Source: Bordetella parapertussis (GTDB taxonomy: Bacteria > Pseudomonadota > Gammaproteobacteria > Burkholderiales > Burkholderiaceae_B). From it: 21,454 nt of DNA. The position numbers were made by a program, and so were the translations under genes. Location: the NCBI GenBank assembly GCA_945903445.1, contig CAMDNZ010000050.1:1-21454 (forward strand), written 5' to 3'. Positions 7,684-15,638 of this stretch are shown here, piece by piece (position 1 is the stretch's first letter; each line of letters opens with the position of its first letter). The notes under the pieces are model-generated. The model had not been told where the DNA came from, made no database searches, and saw only the letters and a program-made list of their open reading frames with translations.

Positions 7684-8709
7684 ATGGAAAAGATTCTTCG
7701 CCGTTATCGCCGGTTGGTGTTCATTACCGGTTTCATCACCTTGGACCTCATCATGTTCGGCGCATTCGTGCGCCTGAGCGATTCGGGCCTGGGTTGCCCC
7801 GACTGGCCCGGATGTTATGGCTCGGTCACGCCATTCGGTGCCATGCATCACATCAACGAGGCCGCGGCCAGCATGCCCTACGGTCCGGTCACGCTGCCCA
7901 AAGCCTGGATCGAAATGATTCATCGCTATGTAGGCGCTGCCTTGGGGATGATGATCATCGCCATCACCTACATGGCATGGCGTTACCGCGCGCAATTGGG
8001 TCGTTCGCCGCGTCTGGCCGCCGCCGCGCTGGTGGCCGTCATCGTGCAAGGCGCGTTCGGCGCCTGGACGGTGACGCACAAGCTGATGCCTGCCGTGGTG
8101 ACGGCCCATCTGTTGGGCGGCTTGCTGCTTCTGGCATTGATGACCTGGTTGGCTGCGCGGGAGCGAGGCCATCGCCCCGTGGCGGCACAGGCGATTCGCT
8201 GGCGTGCCTGGACCACCATTGCCTTTGTGTTGTTGATCGTCCAGATCGCCTTGGGCGGGTGGGTGAGTACCAACTATGCCGCGCTGGCATGCATGGATTT
8301 TCCCACATGCCATGGTCAGTGGGTTCCGCCTATGGATTTTCAGGGGGGCTTCTCGATCATCCGTGGCTTGGGCGAATTGCCTTCCGGCGAGATGATCTCC
8401 CAGCACGCACTGACGGCCATCCATTGGGTTCACCGCAATTTCGCATTCCTGGTGTTCGTGGTGATGGGGGGCGTGGCCCTGTGCCTGCGGCGCGACCGCG
8501 GCTTGCGTGGCCCTGCCAACTTGATCCTGTTTCTCCTGTTGGCCCAGCTCGTGACGGGTTTGACGACCATCTTCTTCCAGTGGCCCTTGCTGATCGCGGT
8601 GTTGCATAACGGCGGCGCGGCCGGCCTGGTGCTCGCGTGCACGACACTGCTGGTGCGACTGTCTACGGCGGGCGGCCCGCCTGTGCGGCCCATCGGCGCA
8701 CAAGGCTAA
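7684..8709 (+). CDS. ctaA: Haem A synthase
   Basis: 341 residues with eight predicted membrane helices in two four-helix halves. Diagnostic segments are FVRLSDSGLGCPDWPGCYG near the N-terminus, the haem-ligand histidines in MIHRYVGA and VTAHLLGG, and the repeat-half equivalents WVHRNFAF and VLHNGGAAG. CtaA oxidises the C8 methyl of haem O to a formyl group, giving haem A for subunit I. ATG 7684 gives the normal N-terminus; the frame is open further upstream, but that part only overlaps the preceding gene. It is followed 9 bases later by ctaB, the preceding step of the pathway. Confidence 0.96.
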   Translation: MEKILRRYRRLVFITGFITLDLIMFGAFVRLSDSGLGCPDWPGCYGSVTPFGAMHHINEAAASMPYGPVTLPKAWIEMIHRYVGAALGMMIIAITYMAWRYRAQLGRSPRLAAAALVAVIVQGAFGAWTVTHKLMPAVVTAHLLGGLLLLALMTWLAARERGHRPVAAQAIRWRAWTTIAFVLLIVQIALGGWVSTNYAALACMDFPTCHGQWVPPMDFQGGFSIIRGLGELPSGEMISQHALTAIHWVHRNFAFLVFVVMGGVALCLRRDRGLRGPANLILFLLLAQLVTGLTTIFFQWPLLIAVLHNGGAAGLVLACTTLLVRLSTAGGPPVRPIGAQG

Positions 8710-8718
8710 AATACCGCC

Positions 8719-9618
8719 ATGTCCAGTCTTGCTTCCCCAACGCCCGGCCTGTTGCGCCAATATCTGGTGTTAACCAAACCGCGCGTGACCCAATTGGCGG
8801 TGTTCTGCGCCGTGATCGGTATGTTTCTAGCCACGCCGGGTCTGCCCGACTTGGGTGTAGTCGCCTGGGCCACCTTGGGTATTTGGCTTCTCGCCGCTGC
8901 GGCCTTTGCCGTAAACTGCCTGATCGAGCAGGAAGTCGACGCACGTATGCTGCGCACGGCTCGCCGAGGCACGGCCCGAGGCACCATCACGTCTGCGCAA
9001 GTGCTTGGATTGTCGGCGCTATTGGGGGGCACGGGCATGCTGGTGCTGCACCAAATGGTTAATCCGCTGACGATGTGGCTGACGTTCGCCACCTTCGTGG
9101 GCTATGCCGTCATTTACACCGTCATTCTGAAGCCGCGCACCCCGCAGAACATCGTGATCGGCGGGCTGTCGGGCGCGATGCCGCCCGCCTTGGGTTGGGC
9201 GGCGGTGGCCGATGCGGTGCCTGCCGAAGCCTGGATTCTGGTGCTGATCATTTTCATCTGGACCCCGCCGCATTTCTGGGCGTTGGCCCTGTATCGCAAT
9301 CAGGATTACGTCAATTCCGGGTTGCCGATGTTGCCGGTCACGCATGGCCAGAAGTTCACCCGCCTGCACATCCTGCTCTATAGCCTGGCCTTGGTCGCCA
9401 CGACGCTGCTGCCATTCGCGGTGCGTATGAGTGGTCTGCTGTATCTGGTCAGCGCTTTGCTGCTGGGTGCCTGGTTCGTGCGTTTTGCCGTTCGCCTGTA
9501 CCGCGAATATAGCGATCTGCTTGCGCGCGCCATGTTCCGGTTCTCGATCATTTACCTGGCGCTGCTGTTTTTGGCGCTGCTGCTGGATCACTGGGTGAGT
9601 TTATGGATAAGCGCATGA
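8719..9618 (+). CDS. ctaB: Protohaem IX farnesyltransferase (haem O synthase)
   Basis: 299 residues, a UbiA-superfamily prenyltransferase with about nine helices. It opens with LTKPRVTQLAVFCAVIG; the first Asp-rich loop is NCLIEQEVDARMLRTARRG, where the usual N-D-x-x-D is changed to N-C-L-I-E-Q-E-V-D-A-R-M, still with acidic positions. Later come FIWTPPHFWALALYRNQDY and GLPMLPVTHG, both typical of CtaB/CyoE. It adds farnesyl to haem B to make haem O, which CtaA converts to haem A. Its 3' end overlaps the start of sco, indicating translational coupling. Confidence 0.95.
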   Translation: MSSLASPTPGLLRQYLVLTKPRVTQLAVFCAVIGMFLATPGLPDLGVVAWATLGIWLLAAAAFAVNCLIEQEVDARMLRTARRGTARGTITSAQVLGLSALLGGTGMLVLHQMVNPLTMWLTFATFVGYAVIYTVILKPRTPQNIVIGGLSGAMPPALGWAAVADAVPAEAWILVLIIFIWTPPHFWALALYRNQDYVNSGLPMLPVTHGQKFTRLHILLYSLALVATTLLPFAVRMSGLLYLVSALLLGAWFVRFAVRLYREYSDLLARAMFRFSIIYLALLFLALLLDHWVSLWISA

Positions 9619-10229
9619 CGAGCGGCACGGCAAAGGCTTGGATCAAGCGTCTGAGCGCTGTGCTGGCGTTCGGCGCCGTCATGGCCTTGGCCGGTTGCGG
9701 ACCGGCCAACCCGGATTTCAAGGGCACTGATATCACCGGCACGCATCTGGGTAAGGATCTCGCCCTGAGCGATCACGATGGCAAGCCGCGCACGCTGACC
9801 TCTTTTTCGGACAAGGTCACCGTCGTGTTTTTCGGATTCACGCAATGCCCCGACGTCTGTCCGACGGCGTTGTCGGATATGGCGGAAGTGATGCGCCGCC
9901 TGGGCGACGACGCCGATCGCGTGCAGGTCTTGATGGTGACGGTAGACCCGCAGCGCGATACGCCCGAGGTCCTGCGTGCTTACACGACCGCGTTCGATTC
10001 GCGCTTTCTGGGATTGCGCGGCGACGAGGCGGCCTTAAAGAAGACAGCGGCATCGTTTCGCGCGTATTACGCTCGAGCACCGCAGACGGCGGGTAGCGAT
10101 CCGTCGCGCTATAACGTCGACCACACCGCATCGTTCTACATCATCGACAAACAGGGCGAAGCCCGTGTGTTGGCGGGCAATACGGCCGGTCCCGACTCGC
10201 TGGCTCACGATATTCGCGCATTGCTCTAG
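9603..10229 (+). CDS. Sco1/SenC family copper chaperone lipoprotein
   Basis: 208 residues. The N-terminus is a lipoprotein signal (lipobox ALAGC, Cys32), so the protein is probably anchored to the outer face of the inner membrane. The thioredoxin-like domain carries FTQC82-PDV-C86-PTALSDM and H174 in VDHTASFYIID, the three copper ligands of Sco proteins, plus the MVTVDPQRDTPEVLRAY strand. Sco delivers copper to the CuA site of subunit II or keeps its cysteines reduced. ATG 9603 is used here; ATG 9615, which overlaps the ctaB stop as ATGA, is equally possible and would only shorten the N-terminus by four residues. It is the last gene of the oxidase biogenesis group. Confidence 0.93.
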   Translation: MDKRMTSGTAKAWIKRLSAVLAFGAVMALAGCGPANPDFKGTDITGTHLGKDLALSDHDGKPRTLTSFSDKVTVVFFGFTQCPDVCPTALSDMAEVMRRLGDDADRVQVLMVTVDPQRDTPEVLRAYTTAFDSRFLGLRGDEAALKKTAASFRAYYARAPQTAGSDPSRYNVDHTASFYIIDKQGEARVLAGNTAGPDSLAHDIRALL

Positions 10230-10316
10230 CGTTCTTGCAAAGCGTCACCTTCGCAACAGACCGAAACCGGGCTCGGGTGCTATACCGACAGCCTCGATTC
10301 GACGAAGGAGGCCAGC

Positions 10317-11012
10317 ATGGCACATCCCAATACTCCCCAGACGGGCCGCCGCGGCCTGCATCCACTACTAACCGCTGCCGCCGTGGCGGTCATCATCGCC
10401 AGCACGGCAGTGGTCGGCAGTAGCCTGAACCTGTGGCCATCGGTTGGCGCGCAAGAACGCACGGCAGATCAGCAGACGGCCGATGACGCTCAGGGTGACG
10501 AGAGCGCGCCTCAGCAGGCCCAGGGTGTGGCAGGCGGCGCGCAAGCCAACGCCGACGCGCAACGCCGCGCTCAGGCCGCTGCCAAGCCCGGCGACAAACC
10601 GGCCAACCCGCGCGTGGCGCAAACCGGTTCGACCGCTACAAAATCCGCTGCATGTAGCCAGTGCGGCACCATCGAAACCATCCGTGAGGTCAAGGTGCCT
10701 ACCGGGCAGCAAAGCGGTGGCGACCAGCACAATATCCTTGGCACCGTGGCAGGCGGCGTCGCGGGCGGTGTGATCGGCAATCAATTCGGCGGTGGCAGCG
10801 GTCGCGACGCGTTGACCGTGGTAGGGGCCGTAGGCGGCGCTTTGGCGGGTCGTGAAATACAGCGAAACATGCGAACGCAAGAAACTGTATCGCGCTACCA
10901 GATGAACGTTCGCATGCAGGATGGAACGCTACGGACGGTCACGACCGATGCCGTGCAATTCGCGTCGGGCGACTATGTGCGCTTCGTCGACGGGCGCATG
11001 GTGGCGCGTTAG
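10317..11012 (+). CDS. Glycine-zipper 2TM domain envelope protein
   Basis: 231 residues with a strong AAGGAGG ribosome binding site. It has an N-terminal membrane anchor (about residues 17-35), then a long Ala/Gln/Asp-rich low-complexity linker, a CSQC pair near residue 113, and a glycine-zipper domain with GTVAGGVAGGVIGNQFGGGS and VVGAVGGALAGREIQRNM. The C-terminal region (YQMNVRMQDGTLRTVTTD) matches the tail of SlyB/17-kDa-antigen-like proteins. Such proteins insert in or associate with the outer membrane and respond to envelope stress. The anchor here is a plain helix with no lipobox, which differs from lipoprotein SlyB. It stands 87 bases after sco and is probably transcribed separately. 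Confidence 0.8.
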   Translation: MAHPNTPQTGRRGLHPLLTAAAVAVIIASTAVVGSSLNLWPSVGAQERTADQQTADDAQGDESAPQQAQGVAGGAQANADAQRRAQAAAKPGDKPANPRVAQTGSTATKSAACSQCGTIETIREVKVPTGQQSGGDQHNILGTVAGGVAGGVIGNQFGGGSGRDALTVVGAVGGALAGREIQRNMRTQETVSRYQMNVRMQDGTLRTVTTDAVQFASGDYVRFVDGRMVAR

Positions 11013-11098
11013 AAAGCGAGCCAGACCGATAAAAAGCGGGCAAACCCGATAATATGCAAGGGTCGTGTCCTCGACCCCTACTTTTTGCAGGAGCTGCC

Positions 11099-12190
11099 GT
11101 GTCGAACACCAAAAACCCCTTTGTGTTGCCGGGCATGGGTCAGAGCAACGCTGATCTGGCGGGCAATCCCTTATTCGCCGGCTTGGAAATGATGCGAAAG
11201 GCGTGGAGCAGCCTGGCTGGCGCGCAGGGCATGACGCAATCTTTGCCGATGTCGCCCATGTTGAACATCGAAGAGCTGGATAAGCGCGTGGCCGAACTGA
11301 AGTCGGTCGAAAGTTGGTTGTCGTTGAACCTGTCCATGCTGTCCAGCACCATCCAGGGCATGGAGGTGCAGCGTGCCACCTTGACGACCTTGCGTTCGTT
11401 CGTGGACGCGGCTTCGCACGTGCCCGGTACCACCACGGACGGGCGCTCGCCACTGGAGGTCGTGCTGGGCATTCGCGCGCCGGCTGGCGACAAGGCTGCC
11501 GCCGACCGGACGTCGGCGGTGTGGCCTGGTATGGGTCGCCAAGCTGGCACGGGGAACCCAGCGGCGGTGGCCGGCGAGTCGCAAAGCCTTGATTCCGAGC
11601 AGACCGCATCGTCGATTGGATCATCGAGCGCTTCGTCGGCGGGAAAGTCGCCCAAAAATCCGGCCGATGGCATCGACGCCCCAGCGGCCGCTTGGCCCGG
11701 TGCCGACGCTGCCGGTGCTGCAAGCGAGCAGGTGATGCAAGCTTCGCAGGCTTGGTGGGACATGATGCAGCAGCAGTTTCAGAATCTGGCGGCGGCTGCG
11801 GCGGCGTCGGTGCCTGGACAGGCGGCTGCTGTACAGGCGGGCGCTGCCGGGCAAGCATCGAAGGCAGGTCGTGACGGCCAGAAAGCAGCCAGCGCTGGAA
11901 ACGCGGCAGACAGTGGGCGGACACCTGTTTCGCCCGCGGACAACGGCCCTCGTTCGGCTGAAAAACCTTTCACTGCGCCGCTCACGCCCCGTGCTCGTAC
12001 CACGCCGACGACAAGCGCGGCGACAAGGCGAGCGGTGGCCAAAACACCGGCGGCGGCTAAGCGCGCCGCTCAGGCCCCCGCTGCCAGTGCCGCGAAACCC
12101 GCGGCAGACAGCGGCCCTAAAACCGCTTCTGGCGCGGCAAGCGCTTCGCGTCGCGCCAGCGCGCCTAAGCCGCGTGCGCGCAAAAGCTGA
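11099..12190 (+). CDS. PhaM-like polyhydroxyalkanoate granule regulatory protein
   Basis: 363 residues from GTG 11099, with AGGAG 5 bases upstream; an in-frame ATG at 11054 lacks a binding site. The first ~110 residues match PhaM of Ralstonia/Cupriavidus: NPFVLPGMGQ, then MLNIEELDKRVAELKSVESW and LNLSMLSSTIQGMEVQRATL, a helical phasin-type region. The remainder is low complexity, Ala/Ser/Gly-rich, and ends in a Lys/Arg/Ala/Pro-rich segment (AKTPAAAKRAAQAPA, APKPRARKS) resembling histone H1. PhaM activates PHA synthase and tethers PHA granules to the nucleoid through such a basic tail. It is longer than the Ralstonia protein because of the middle linker. No other pha genes are in the window. 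Confidence 0.8.
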   Translation: MSNTKNPFVLPGMGQSNADLAGNPLFAGLEMMRKAWSSLAGAQGMTQSLPMSPMLNIEELDKRVAELKSVESWLSLNLSMLSSTIQGMEVQRATLTTLRSFVDAASHVPGTTTDGRSPLEVVLGIRAPAGDKAAADRTSAVWPGMGRQAGTGNPAAVAGESQSLDSEQTASSIGSSSASSAGKSPKNPADGIDAPAAAWPGADAAGAASEQVMQASQAWWDMMQQQFQNLAAAAAASVPGQAAAVQAGAAGQASKAGRDGQKAASAGNAADSGRTPVSPADNGPRSAEKPFTAPLTPRARTTPTTSAATRRAVAKTPAAAKRAAQAPAASAAKPAADSGPKTASGAASASRRASAPKPRARKS

Positions 12191-12270
12191 CCCTTCTTGT
12201 GAGCGATTCGGCTACTCTATATCCCTCCAATCTTTTTGATAAAAGCCCTGTGTGAGGGCATTCAAGCCGC

Positions 12271-13644
12271 ATGCTTAACGTTGTCATCCTCGCTGCCGGA
12301 CTCGGCAAGCGTATGCAGTCCGATCTCCCCAAAGTGATGCATCCTCTGGCTGGTAAGCCGATGCTCAATCACGTATTGGACAGTGCTCGCGCATTGGCTC
12401 CCGAGCGGGTCATCGTGGTGGTCGGACACGGCGCCGAGCGTGTCGAAGCTGCTTACGGTCGAGATAGCACCCTGGCCTTCGCTTTGCAGCGGCCGCAGCG
12501 CGGCACTGGCCATGCCGTGCAGCAAGCCGTGCCTCAGCTGGCGGGCGGCGATGGCGCGGGCGACGTGACGCTGGTGCTGTACGGCGACGTGCCCCTGGTC
12601 ACGCCCGATACGCTGCGTGCGCTGTTGGCGGCGCGCGGCACGGGCATGGCGGTGCTGACCGAACACCTCACTGACGCGACGGGTTATGGCCGTATCGTGC
12701 GCGATGTGCAGGGCCGGGTTCAGCGCATCGTCGAGCACAAAGACGCTACCGAGGCCGAGCGTGCGATTGGCGAGGTCAACACTGGCATTCTGTGTGCGCC
12801 CACTGGCTTGTTCAAGCAATGGCTGGGCAGGCTGTCCGACGACAACGCGCAGAAAGAGTTTTATCTGACCGATGTAGTGAGTTTTGCGGTGCAAGACGGC
12901 GTGGCTGTGGGCGCAGCCCACCCTGCTGCGGGCTGGGAGACGCTAGGCGTCAACAGTCGCATTCAGCAAGCTCAACTGGAGCGCGTTTACCAGCGCGAGC
13001 AGGCCAATCGTTTGCTAGAGGCGGGTGTTACGCTGGCCGACCCCGATCGTTTTGATCTGCGCGGCACTCTGGTATGCGGTCGCGATGTGAGCATCGACGT
13101 GGGCTGCGTATTCGAGGGCACGGTGCATCTGGCCGATGGCGTGCGTATCGGCCCGCATTGCGTGCTGCGCGACGTGACGCTTGGCGCAGGCACCGTGGTC
13201 GAAGCATTCAGCCATCTGCATGAAGCGGAAGTGGCCGATGCCGCACGTATCGGCCCTTATGCGCGTTTGCGTCCCGGCGCTCGACTGGCGTCGAACACAC
13301 ACGTGGGCAACTTCGTCGAGATCAAGGCGAGCACGCTGGGCGAGGGCAGCAAAGCCAACCATCTAGCGTATCTGGGCGATGCGTCCATCGGTGCGCGCGT
13401 AAATATCGGCGCAGGCACCATCACTTGCAACTACGACGGTGTGAATAAGCATCGCACCATCATCGAAGACGATGTGTTCATTGGGTCCGATTCGCAGCTG
13501 GTCGCTCCCGTCACGGTGGGTGCGGGTGCGACATTGGGTGCAGGCACCACGCTGACGCAGGACGCCCCGGCGGGTACGTTGACGATTGCACGGGCTCGGC
13601 AGCTCACCAAGGAAGGCTGGCAACGACCGGTGAAGAAGGTGTGA
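12271..13644 (+). CDS. glmU: Bifunctional UDP-N-acetylglucosamine diphosphorylase / glucosamine-1-phosphate N-acetyltransferase
   Basis: 457 residues, the normal length. The N-terminal uridyltransferase domain starts VVILAAGLGKRMQSDLPKV and contains the nucleotide-sugar motifs QRGTGHAVQQA, YGDVPLV and GEVNTGILC. The C-terminal half is a left-handed beta-helix of hexapeptide repeats ending with the acetyltransferase site GSKANHLAYLGD and NYDGVNKHRT. The enzyme makes UDP-GlcNAc in two steps for peptidoglycan and LPS in the cytoplasm. The last bases, GTGA, also hold the GTG start of the MFS gene, so the two are translationally coupled. glmS, a frequent partner in relatives, does not follow. Confidence 0.97.
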   Translation: MLNVVILAAGLGKRMQSDLPKVMHPLAGKPMLNHVLDSARALAPERVIVVVGHGAERVEAAYGRDSTLAFALQRPQRGTGHAVQQAVPQLAGGDGAGDVTLVLYGDVPLVTPDTLRALLAARGTGMAVLTEHLTDATGYGRIVRDVQGRVQRIVEHKDATEAERAIGEVNTGILCAPTGLFKQWLGRLSDDNAQKEFYLTDVVSFAVQDGVAVGAAHPAAGWETLGVNSRIQQAQLERVYQREQANRLLEAGVTLADPDRFDLRGTLVCGRDVSIDVGCVFEGTVHLADGVRIGPHCVLRDVTLGAGTVVEAFSHLHEAEVADAARIGPYARLRPGARLASNTHVGNFVEIKASTLGEGSKANHLAYLGDASIGARVNIGAGTITCNYDGVNKHRTIIEDDVFIGSDSQLVAPVTVGAGATLGAGTTLTQDAPAGTLTIARARQLTKEGWQRPVKKV

Positions 13645-15032
13645 AAGAGCCTCCCGAACCTCCCGAACCGAAGCCGCCAGCGACTTACGATGGTCTGCCT
13701 GCGCCCAGGCGTTATTGGGCGGCCGCTACGCTGATGACGGCCCTGGTGTTGTCGGTGGTCGATGCGACCATCGCGCATGTCGCCTTGCCCGATATCGCCC
13801 ACGATCTGAATACCACGCCCGCTGCTGCCGTATGGATCGCCAACGCCTACAACCTGGCAGTGGTGATGCTGTTGTTGCCCCTGGCCGCTATAGCCGAACT
13901 CATCGGCGCGCGTCGCATGTTCGCCATCGGGCTGAGTGTGTTCACGGTCGCGTCGCTTTGGAGCGCGTTGTCGACCAGCTTGACCATGCTGACTATCGGC
14001 CGAGTGTTGCAGGGCATCGGCGGCGCGGCCATCATGTGTCTGGTGGGCGGGTTCGTGCGCAATATCTATCCCCTCAAAAGCCTGGGGATGGGCATGAGTC
14101 TGAATGCGACCACGGTGGCTGTCAGCTCGGTCATCGGGCCGACCCTCGGGTCGGCGATTCTGTCGGTGGCGTCATGGCCTTGGATCTTCGCGGTCAATGT
14201 GCCTATCGGTCTGATTGCCTTGTTCGGTGTGCGGTACTTGCCGGATGTGCCGCGCAACAATGTGCGCTTCGATAAAACCAGTGCCTTGGTCTGCATGGTG
14301 GCCTTGGCGTCGTTCGTTCTGGCGGTGGATATGTTGATCAGCAAGCCCTTGCGAGCAGGTGGCCTGTTGCTGGTGTTCGCGTTATCCACCGTTTTTCTGT
14401 TTCGCCGTGCGCGGCACCAGACTGCGCCGTTGGTGCCCGTCGATCTGTTGCGTATCCGGCAAGTGGGGTTCGCGGTGGCCGCCTCGTGGTTGACGTTTGC
14501 CGCGCAGATGGCGACTTTCGTCACCATGCCTTTTTTCTTCACCGCGGTCATGGGGCGGCCTGCCATCGAGGTGGGACTGCTGATGGCCAGTTGGCCGGTC
14601 GGCACTGCGTTGGTCTCTACATTGGCCGGACGGGCGTCGGATAAGTACTCGGCGGCCGCGTTGAGCGGAATCGGGGCGGGTGCGATGGTGGTGGGGCTTG
14701 TCGCCTTGCTGCTGTTGCCGCTGGATGCGTCGCGGCTGGCTATCATGGCGTGTCTGCTCGTGGCCGGGATGGGCTTCGGTTTTTTTCAAACCCCTAACAA
14801 CCGGTCGATGCTGACGGCCGCTCCGCGCTCGCGCAGTGCCGCAGCGGGTGGGTTGCAGGCGACCACCCGGGTGTTCGGGCAAAGTTTCGGTACGGCGCTG
14901 GTTGCCGTAGCCTTCGGGCTCAGTGTCATGCAGGGGCCCGTCGTCGGGCTGGCTCTGGCGGCGTGTTGCGCGGCACTGGCAGTGGCGGTCAATTGGGTCC
15001 GCGTGAAAGCCATGCCGCATCGGTCTTCTTAA
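13641..15032 (+). CDS. DHA2-family MFS efflux transporter
   Basis: 463 residues from GTG 13641, which overlaps the glmU stop (GTGA). A short Pro/Glu-rich start is followed by about 13-14 hydrophobic helices. MFS/DHA2 landmarks include SVVDATIAHVALPDIAHDL in helix 1, VWIANAYNLAVV, a motif A-like loop (ELIGARRMF), and GRVLQGIGGAAIM then SLNATTVAVSSVIGPTLG (motif C, antiporter type). These proteins are proton-driven drug or metabolite exporters; the substrate is unknown. The last ~20 codons are present a second time, as a relic, at 16489-16548, marking the border of a tandem duplication. Ancestrally it was followed directly by a hydratase gene. Confidence 0.9.
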   Translation: MKEPPEPPEPKPPATYDGLPAPRRYWAAATLMTALVLSVVDATIAHVALPDIAHDLNTTPAAAVWIANAYNLAVVMLLLPLAAIAELIGARRMFAIGLSVFTVASLWSALSTSLTMLTIGRVLQGIGGAAIMCLVGGFVRNIYPLKSLGMGMSLNATTVAVSSVIGPTLGSAILSVASWPWIFAVNVPIGLIALFGVRYLPDVPRNNVRFDKTSALVCMVALASFVLAVDMLISKPLRAGGLLLVFALSTVFLFRRARHQTAPLVPVDLLRIRQVGFAVAASWLTFAAQMATFVTMPFFFTAVMGRPAIEVGLLMASWPVGTALVSTLAGRASDKYSAAALSGIGAGAMVVGLVALLLLPLDASRLAIMACLLVAGMGFGFFQTPNNRSMLTAAPRSRSAAAGGLQATTRVFGQSFGTALVAVAFGLSVMQGPVVGLALAACCAALAVAVNWVRVKAMPHRSS

Positions 15033-15045
15033 TCAGGCGTTTCCA

Positions 15046-15492
15046 GTGACGATGGTATTCGACCTGACGTTTGCTACGCAGGCGCTGACACACGTCAGGC
15101 CAAAGTGCGTGCTACCTCGGCGGTCGAGGCGGCTATGGCGTTTGGACGGGCAGTGCGGTAAGCGGACTAGGCATTGGACCGATTCAGCATGAATTTCAGG
15201 GCAGACTTGGCCATTGAGATCCTACGTAGTCGCTATTTTGATCGCACGGTGGCTGGCGCACCTAGTTTTGTTGCTAGTGACTTGGCGTTCAATCCGTTTA
15301 GATTGGGCGATTTTTTGAGCTTGCGTTTCATGGCACGGTGAACCTAGGATTAGTCTACGCGCTGATTTCATCGGTTTGTAATACTCCATGAGGCGCTGCA
15401 TCTTGAGCCAGTGGCACTATTTTCCGACCAAGACTAAGCCATCGGACCACATCGAATACGGCGACTTTGACTTAAATGATCTCGGGTGCTAA
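15046..15492 (+). pseudogene. Degenerate 2-keto-4-pentenoate hydratase-like gene (remnant)
   Basis: This stretch has no usable open frame but translates piecewise into the hydratase at 16588-17361. From 15051 it reads MVFDLTFATQAL (intact: MTVFDPIPTTQTL). From 15126 it reads EAAMAFGRAVR, then stops at 15159 (TAA) and 15168 (TAG), then ALDRFSM, LAIEILRSRYFDRT and AGAPSFVASDLAFNPFRLGD, against LAIEIVRSRYVDRT and VGAPSFIADNSAFHAFVLGD in the intact gene. The end GDFDLNDLGC-stop (15460-15492) matches GDYEARLGPC. Roughly residues 16-100 are deleted, and at least two stops plus frame disturbances are present. Between about 15320 and 15455 similarity is faint. It lies 13 bases after the MFS stop, which shows the ancestral order MFS-hydratase-toxin. 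Confidence 0.85.
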
Positions 15493-15638
15493 GCGTTTTT
15501 GCATTTGATCGGCCATCTTTCAATGTCGCCTCTTATCTCCCCGTCACCAAGCCAATTGAAATTTATCTTAATGAAACAACGGCATTCTTTTCTAAAAAGG
15601 CAAAATTTAATTCTTAAAATTTTTCCAATAGGTTTGCC

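Noticed and set aside
15580..15620. TTTTCTA and ATTCTTA resemble BvgA heptads known from the pertussis ptx promoter
   Set aside because: The region is extremely AT-rich, so such near matches are expected by chance. There is no ordered array of heptads at the right spacing.
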